A stretch of DNA of 8,589 nt, taken from contig DXRF01000114.1 in assembly GCA_019411205.1 (NCBI GenBank), positions 1 through 8,589 of the forward strand. The letters are read 5' to 3'. Both the position numbers and the translations under genes were made by a program. Under the pieces are notes generated by a model. The model was not told the origin of the DNA. It made no database searches and saw only the letters and a list, made by a program, of their open reading frames with translations. This stretch comes from Parabacteroides sp. (GTDB lineage: Bacteria > Bacteroidota > Bacteroidia > Bacteroidales > Tannerellaceae). Shown here one piece after another: positions 6,863-8,589 of the stretch (positions are counted from its first letter, which is position 1; each line of letters starts with the position of its first letter).

Positions 6863-6938
6863 TCTCTAATTGTTAATACTTAAGTTTGCTTTAATTAGTA
6901 AGTTAGACATTATGTTGTCATCTCTCAAAAATCGGGGG

Positions 6939-6968
6939 CAAAGGTAATGCTTTTTTCTGACTTACAAG
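6939..6968 (-). promoter_or_regulatory. Promoter of rpsA
   Basis: On the minus strand, TACCTTTG (6946-6939) is an exact TAnnTTTG box. CTTG (6968-6965) stands 18 bp upstream as an imperfect TTTG. The leader would be about 70 nt, AT-rich, with an inverted repeat CTAATT (6866-6871) / AATTAG (6893-6898) flanking the palindrome ACTTAAGT. This could be a site for S1 autoregulation, but the sequence alone does not show that. Confidence 0.7.
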
Positions 6969-7015
6969 ACTTTTTATATGGAAAAAACAATCTTTGGGGC
7001 TTGTAATACCGCTAC

Positions 7016-7375
7016 TTACATCTTTTCTTTCTGAGACATTTGCCTTCTTTCGAATATTTGCCTGAGCTTGTAATCGGCCCCTAACAGGATGAGGGCAAGT
7101 ATCCCGATGTAGGCATAGAAAGGCAGCATGCTCATGTCGGGTATCTGTACGGATATTTTTGGGAGGTCCATATAAAGGAACGAGGCGACCGTAATGCCGA
7201 TCATAAGCAGCGAGGCGGCGATGACGGCCATCCATCCCCAACGTTCGTCCTGTTTGCGTTGACGTTCGGCTTCGGCCATGATCTGCTTCATAACGTTGGC
7301 ACGGAACGAAGCGGGAAGTTCCTCCTCCGGCATCCGGCTGAACAGGTCTTTTAATATATCGTTCTTCTCAGTCAT
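7016..7375 (-). CDS. Two-helix membrane protein, putative anti-sigma factor
   Basis: This 119-residue protein begins one base after the stop codon of the ECF sigma gene, so the two are translationally coupled. The cytoplasmic N-terminus (about 45 residues) is helical and charged (DILKDLFSRMPEEELPASFR, then a basic KQIMAEAERQRKQDER stretch). It is followed by two membrane segments at about 46-69 and 82-100 and a basic C-terminal tail in the cytoplasm. The position, topology and short acidic N-terminal domain suggest an anti-sigma factor that holds the sigma factor at the inner membrane. There is no HxxxCxxC zinc motif and I did not recognise a named anti-sigma domain, so the role is inferred from context. 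Bacteroides fragilis EcfO with its small anti-sigma Reo is a described pair of similar kind; homology to it is untested. Confidence 0.8.
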   Translation of the reverse strand: MTEKNDILKDLFSRMPEEELPASFRANVMKQIMAEAERQRKQDERWGWMAVIAASLLMIGITVASFLYMDLPKISVQIPDMSMLPFYAYIGILALILLGADYKLRQIFERRQMSQKEKM

Positions 7376-7376
7376 T

Positions 7377-7934
7377 TTATTGTTCCTCCATTCCTTTTAA
7401 TATAACAAACAATTTCTTTCGTATGCGATGCAATTTCACTTTTATATTGGATGCAGTCAATCCGGTGATCGTCGCCACTTCGTCGATCGTCTTCTCTTTC
7501 ATGTAGAAGAGCAGGATGATTGCCCGCTCGTCGGGTGGCAATTGGGCGAGGGCAGCATCGAGCATCTGTATCCGGTCGGAATCGTCTGTCCTGCCAAGCG
7601 CCTCGGCCACCTCTTGTTCCGATACGTTATTGATAACCGATTCTTCGATCGCCAGAAACTCGTGTCTCTTTTTCCGTGTCTCCGAGATGGCTGTGTTGTA
7701 GGCGATCCGGTAGATCCAGGTGGAGAAACTGCATTCCCCTTTGAACGAAGAGAGGTTCTTGAACACCTTCATAAACACATCCTGCACCAGCTCTTCCGCA
7801 TCTTCCCGGTTTCTGACCACCTTCAAGACCAATGAATGAACAGGACGGCTGTATTTATCCAGAAGGCAGGCGAAGCATGCCGTATCTCCCGCTTGTATCC
7901 TTTGTATGTAATATGTATCGGTATACAATTCCAT
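7377..7934 (-). CDS. ECF-type (RpoE-like) sigma-70 family sigma factor
   Basis: At 185 residues this is the usual ECF size with only regions 2 and 4. Region 2 spans about 20-90 and includes DAEELVQDVF (45-54), which contacts core polymerase, and the region 2.3/2.4 stretch FSTWIYRIAYN (70-80), which melts and reads the -10 element. Region 4 (about 125-180) has LPPDERAIILLFYMKEKTIDEVATITG and a helix-turn-helix reading helix ending in SNIKVKLHRIRKKL, which would read the -35 element. The start is ATG at 7932-7934; the next in-frame Met is at residue 55, inside region 2, so no shorter start is possible. It forms a tight operon with the membrane protein at 7375 and diverges from the DUF6249-like gene. 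The intergenic region carries two RpoE-like promoter motifs. Confidence 0.95.
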   Translation of the reverse strand: MELYTDTYYIQRIQAGDTACFACLLDKYSRPVHSLVLKVVRNREDAEELVQDVFMKVFKNLSSFKGECSFSTWIYRIAYNTAISETRKKRHEFLAIEESVINNVSEQEVAEALGRTDDSDRIQMLDAALAQLPPDERAIILLFYMKEKTIDEVATITGLTASNIKVKLHRIRKKLFVILKGMEEQ

Positions 7935-7942
7935 CGTATTAT

Positions 7943-7972
7943 AATGGACGCAAGCCGGGCGAATAGGTTACA
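7943..7972 (-). promoter_or_regulatory. Candidate ECF promoter of the sigma operon
   Basis: Read on the minus strand: TGTAACCT (7972-7965), 15 bp, then GTCCATT (7949-7943). The -35 core AAC and the -10 core GTC match the general ECF layout (E. coli RpoE: ggAACtt, about 15-16 bp, gTCnaAA). It mirrors the plus-strand copy at 8008-8037 with the same spacer length. If used, transcription would start within a few bases of the sigma ATG. Confidence 0.5.
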
Positions 7973-8007
7973 ACTTGCATCGATAAAAATCTTTTTTCTT
8001 TCCGGTC

Positions 8008-8037
8008 TGTAACCTTTCGGAAAGAGATGCGTCAAAA
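8008..8037 (+). promoter_or_regulatory. Candidate ECF promoter of the DUF6249-like gene
   Basis: TGTAACCT (8008-8015), a 15-bp spacer and GTCAAAA (8031-8037) fit the RpoE-type consensus closely, with the -10 part matching gTCnaAA completely. Transcription would start about 8043, leaving a 35-nt leader before the ATG at 8078. No housekeeping promoter was seen in this direction, which supports dependence on the divergent sigma factor. Confidence 0.6.
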
Positions 8038-8040
8038 GTA
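8033..8040 (-). promoter_or_regulatory. Possible housekeeping -7 box for the sigma operon
   Basis: The minus strand reads TACTTTTG (8040-8033), an exact TAnnTTTG. No TTTG is found at the expected distance upstream, so it would be a one-box promoter. The leader to the sigma ATG would be about 90 nt. It overlaps the -10 of the opposite ECF-type promoter. Confidence 0.45.
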
Positions 8041-8077
8041 GCAAAGAAATCAATGAATCATTTAAAATAGTACAGTT

Positions 8078-8515
8078 ATGATGGATTTTATTGTTGTTCC
8101 GTTGACTACCGGAATTGTTTTTGCTGCTATTTATGGCTTGTTTGAATTGTTTGTGCGTAGAAAAGAGCGGTTGGCTATTATCGAAAAGATCGGTGACAAA
8201 CTGGATGCTTCTGCGTTTGAAGGAAAATTGGGATTGCCGAGTTATAAAGGAAGCCATATCTCTTTCAGTTCTCTGAAGACCGGTTGCTTGCTGACAGGTA
8301 TCGGACTGGGGCTGCTGGTCGGCTTTTTGATAAGTACGGTTTTGGCAGTAGGAGGTGGCGACGATCTTTTCTTGAGCGACGGCTGGCGTGGTTGGTACCG
8401 TAGTGATGTCGCCGGTACTGTTTACGGTGCTTCTGTCCTGCTCTTTGGAGGTATTGGTCTGCTTGTGTCTTTTGTCATCGAGATGAATATGAAGAAAAAG
8501 GAAGGCAAGCAATAA
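8078..8515 (+). CDS. Three-helix inner-membrane protein, DUF6249-like
   Basis: A 145-residue protein with three predicted membrane segments at about 4-26, 68-91 and 112-135. Between the first two is a roughly 40-residue hydrophilic loop beginning with the motif LFELFVRRKERLAIIEKIGDK (split here: FELFVRRKER, then LAIIEKIGDK). Between the second and third is a short loop, GGGDDLFLSDGWRGWYRSD. The tail is lysine-rich (KKKEGKQ). The first helix plus the FVRRKERLAII region resembles the DUF6249 family of Bacteroidetes; this is from memory and the function is unknown. Two adjacent ATG codons (8078, 8081) could both serve as start. Its divergence from an ECF sigma / membrane-protein operon, and the RpoE-like motif in front of it, make it a probable target of that sigma factor. 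Confidence 0.85.
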   Translation: MMDFIVVPLTTGIVFAAIYGLFELFVRRKERLAIIEKIGDKLDASAFEGKLGLPSYKGSHISFSSLKTGCLLTGIGLGLLVGFLISTVLAVGGGDDLFLSDGWRGWYRSDVAGTVYGASVLLFGGIGLLVSFVIEMNMKKKEGKQ

Positions 8516-8516
8516 C

Positions 8517-8589
8517 GTTTTCACCTTTTCATCAACCAGAAACAAAAGTTTCATCGGCGGGAAACAAAAGTCCCATGCCGATGAAACTT
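8517..8589. repeat. Palindromic intergenic repeat, copy B (cut by window end)
   Basis: GAAAC occurs at 8539, 8561 and 8583, exactly 22 nt apart. The first copy is a perfect GAAAC-AAAA-GTTTC palindrome and the second is GGGAAAC-AAAA-GTCCC. A degenerate right half (CTTTTCATC) lies one period earlier at 8525-8533. The 13-nt arm 8546-8558 is exactly complementary to 8577-8589, the last base of the window, around an 18-nt loop (8559-8576) that is itself the GGG...CCC middle unit. The arrangement, including the 18-nt loop, matches copy A after alaS. It follows the DUF6249-like stop by one base, so it may also act at the 3' end of that transcript. Confidence 0.75.

Noticed and set aside
6962..7006. 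Inverted repeat TTACAAG / CTTGTAA downstream of the sigma operon as a terminator
   Set aside because: Only 7 bp with a 31-nt loop and no clear U-tract; it also overlaps the rpsA promoter, so it was not called.
6918..7241. A 107-codon frame overlapping the putative anti-sigma gene on the same strand
   Set aside because: It is out of frame with a protein that has clear membrane segments and is coupled to the sigma gene, and it extends into the rpsA promoter.
7823..8554. A 243-codon open frame opposite the DUF6249-like gene and overlapping the sigma gene start
   Set aside because: It spans the divergent promoter region and the repeat, has no family resemblance, and conflicts with two better-supported genes.
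8517..8589. CRISPR-like array from the 22-nt periodic GAAAC units
   Set aside because: There are no unique spacers of constant length between identical repeats, the units are degenerate palindromes with direct abutment, and no cas genes are present.

Overview
The window looks like core chromosome of a Bacteroidales bacterium, most likely Parabacteroides or a close relative. This rests on three things: the protein sequences (a six-domain ribosomal protein S1, AlaRS, a small HU-like protein); A-rich leaders without clear Shine-Dalgarno sites; and several copies of the Bacteroidetes housekeeping promoter (TTTG, about 19 bp, TAnnTTTG). The genus is an inference from memory of the family, not from a search. 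There is no prophage, insertion sequence, CRISPR array or defence cassette.

Layout. Positions 1-2054 hold the 3' part of alaS (+), followed by a palindromic intergenic repeat (2075-2162). Next come a well-formed promoter and aroB (2226-3290, +). A tRNA-Pro(GGG) gene (3327-3401) has its own promoter inside the end of aroB and ends at a strong terminator. That terminator is shared with a convergent HU/IHF-like gene (3461-3736, -). A stand-alone response-regulator receiver (4039-4428, -) is divergent from a small uncharacterised gene (4717-4980, +), and the intergenic region between them holds a dyad and a tandem 10-bp repeat. A bidirectional terminator separates the small gene from rpsA (5069-6862, -). 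The window ends with an ECF sigma factor and a small two-helix membrane protein that is probably its anti-sigma factor (7934 down to 7016, -). These are divergent from a three-helix membrane protein resembling DUF6249 (8078-8515, +), which is followed by a second copy of the palindromic repeat running off the window.

How the genes work together. alaS, tRNA-Pro and rpsA serve translation, and aroB serves the shikimate pathway. The sigma / putative anti-sigma / DUF6249-like group looks like a small envelope-stress or membrane-signalling module. Its 143-bp intergenic region contains two inverted copies of the same bipartite motif, TGTAACCT-N15-GTC. The spacing is identical in both, one copy points at each transcription unit, and the motif resembles the -35/-10 architecture of RpoE-type sigma factors. 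I read these as divergent self-target promoters of this sigma factor.

The two observations most worth following are that divergent ECF promoter pair and the pair of related 58-59-nt palindromic elements (2080-2138 and 8539 to beyond 8589). Each element is built from three GAAAC-N4-GTTYC mini-palindromes about 22 nt apart around an 18-nt central loop.
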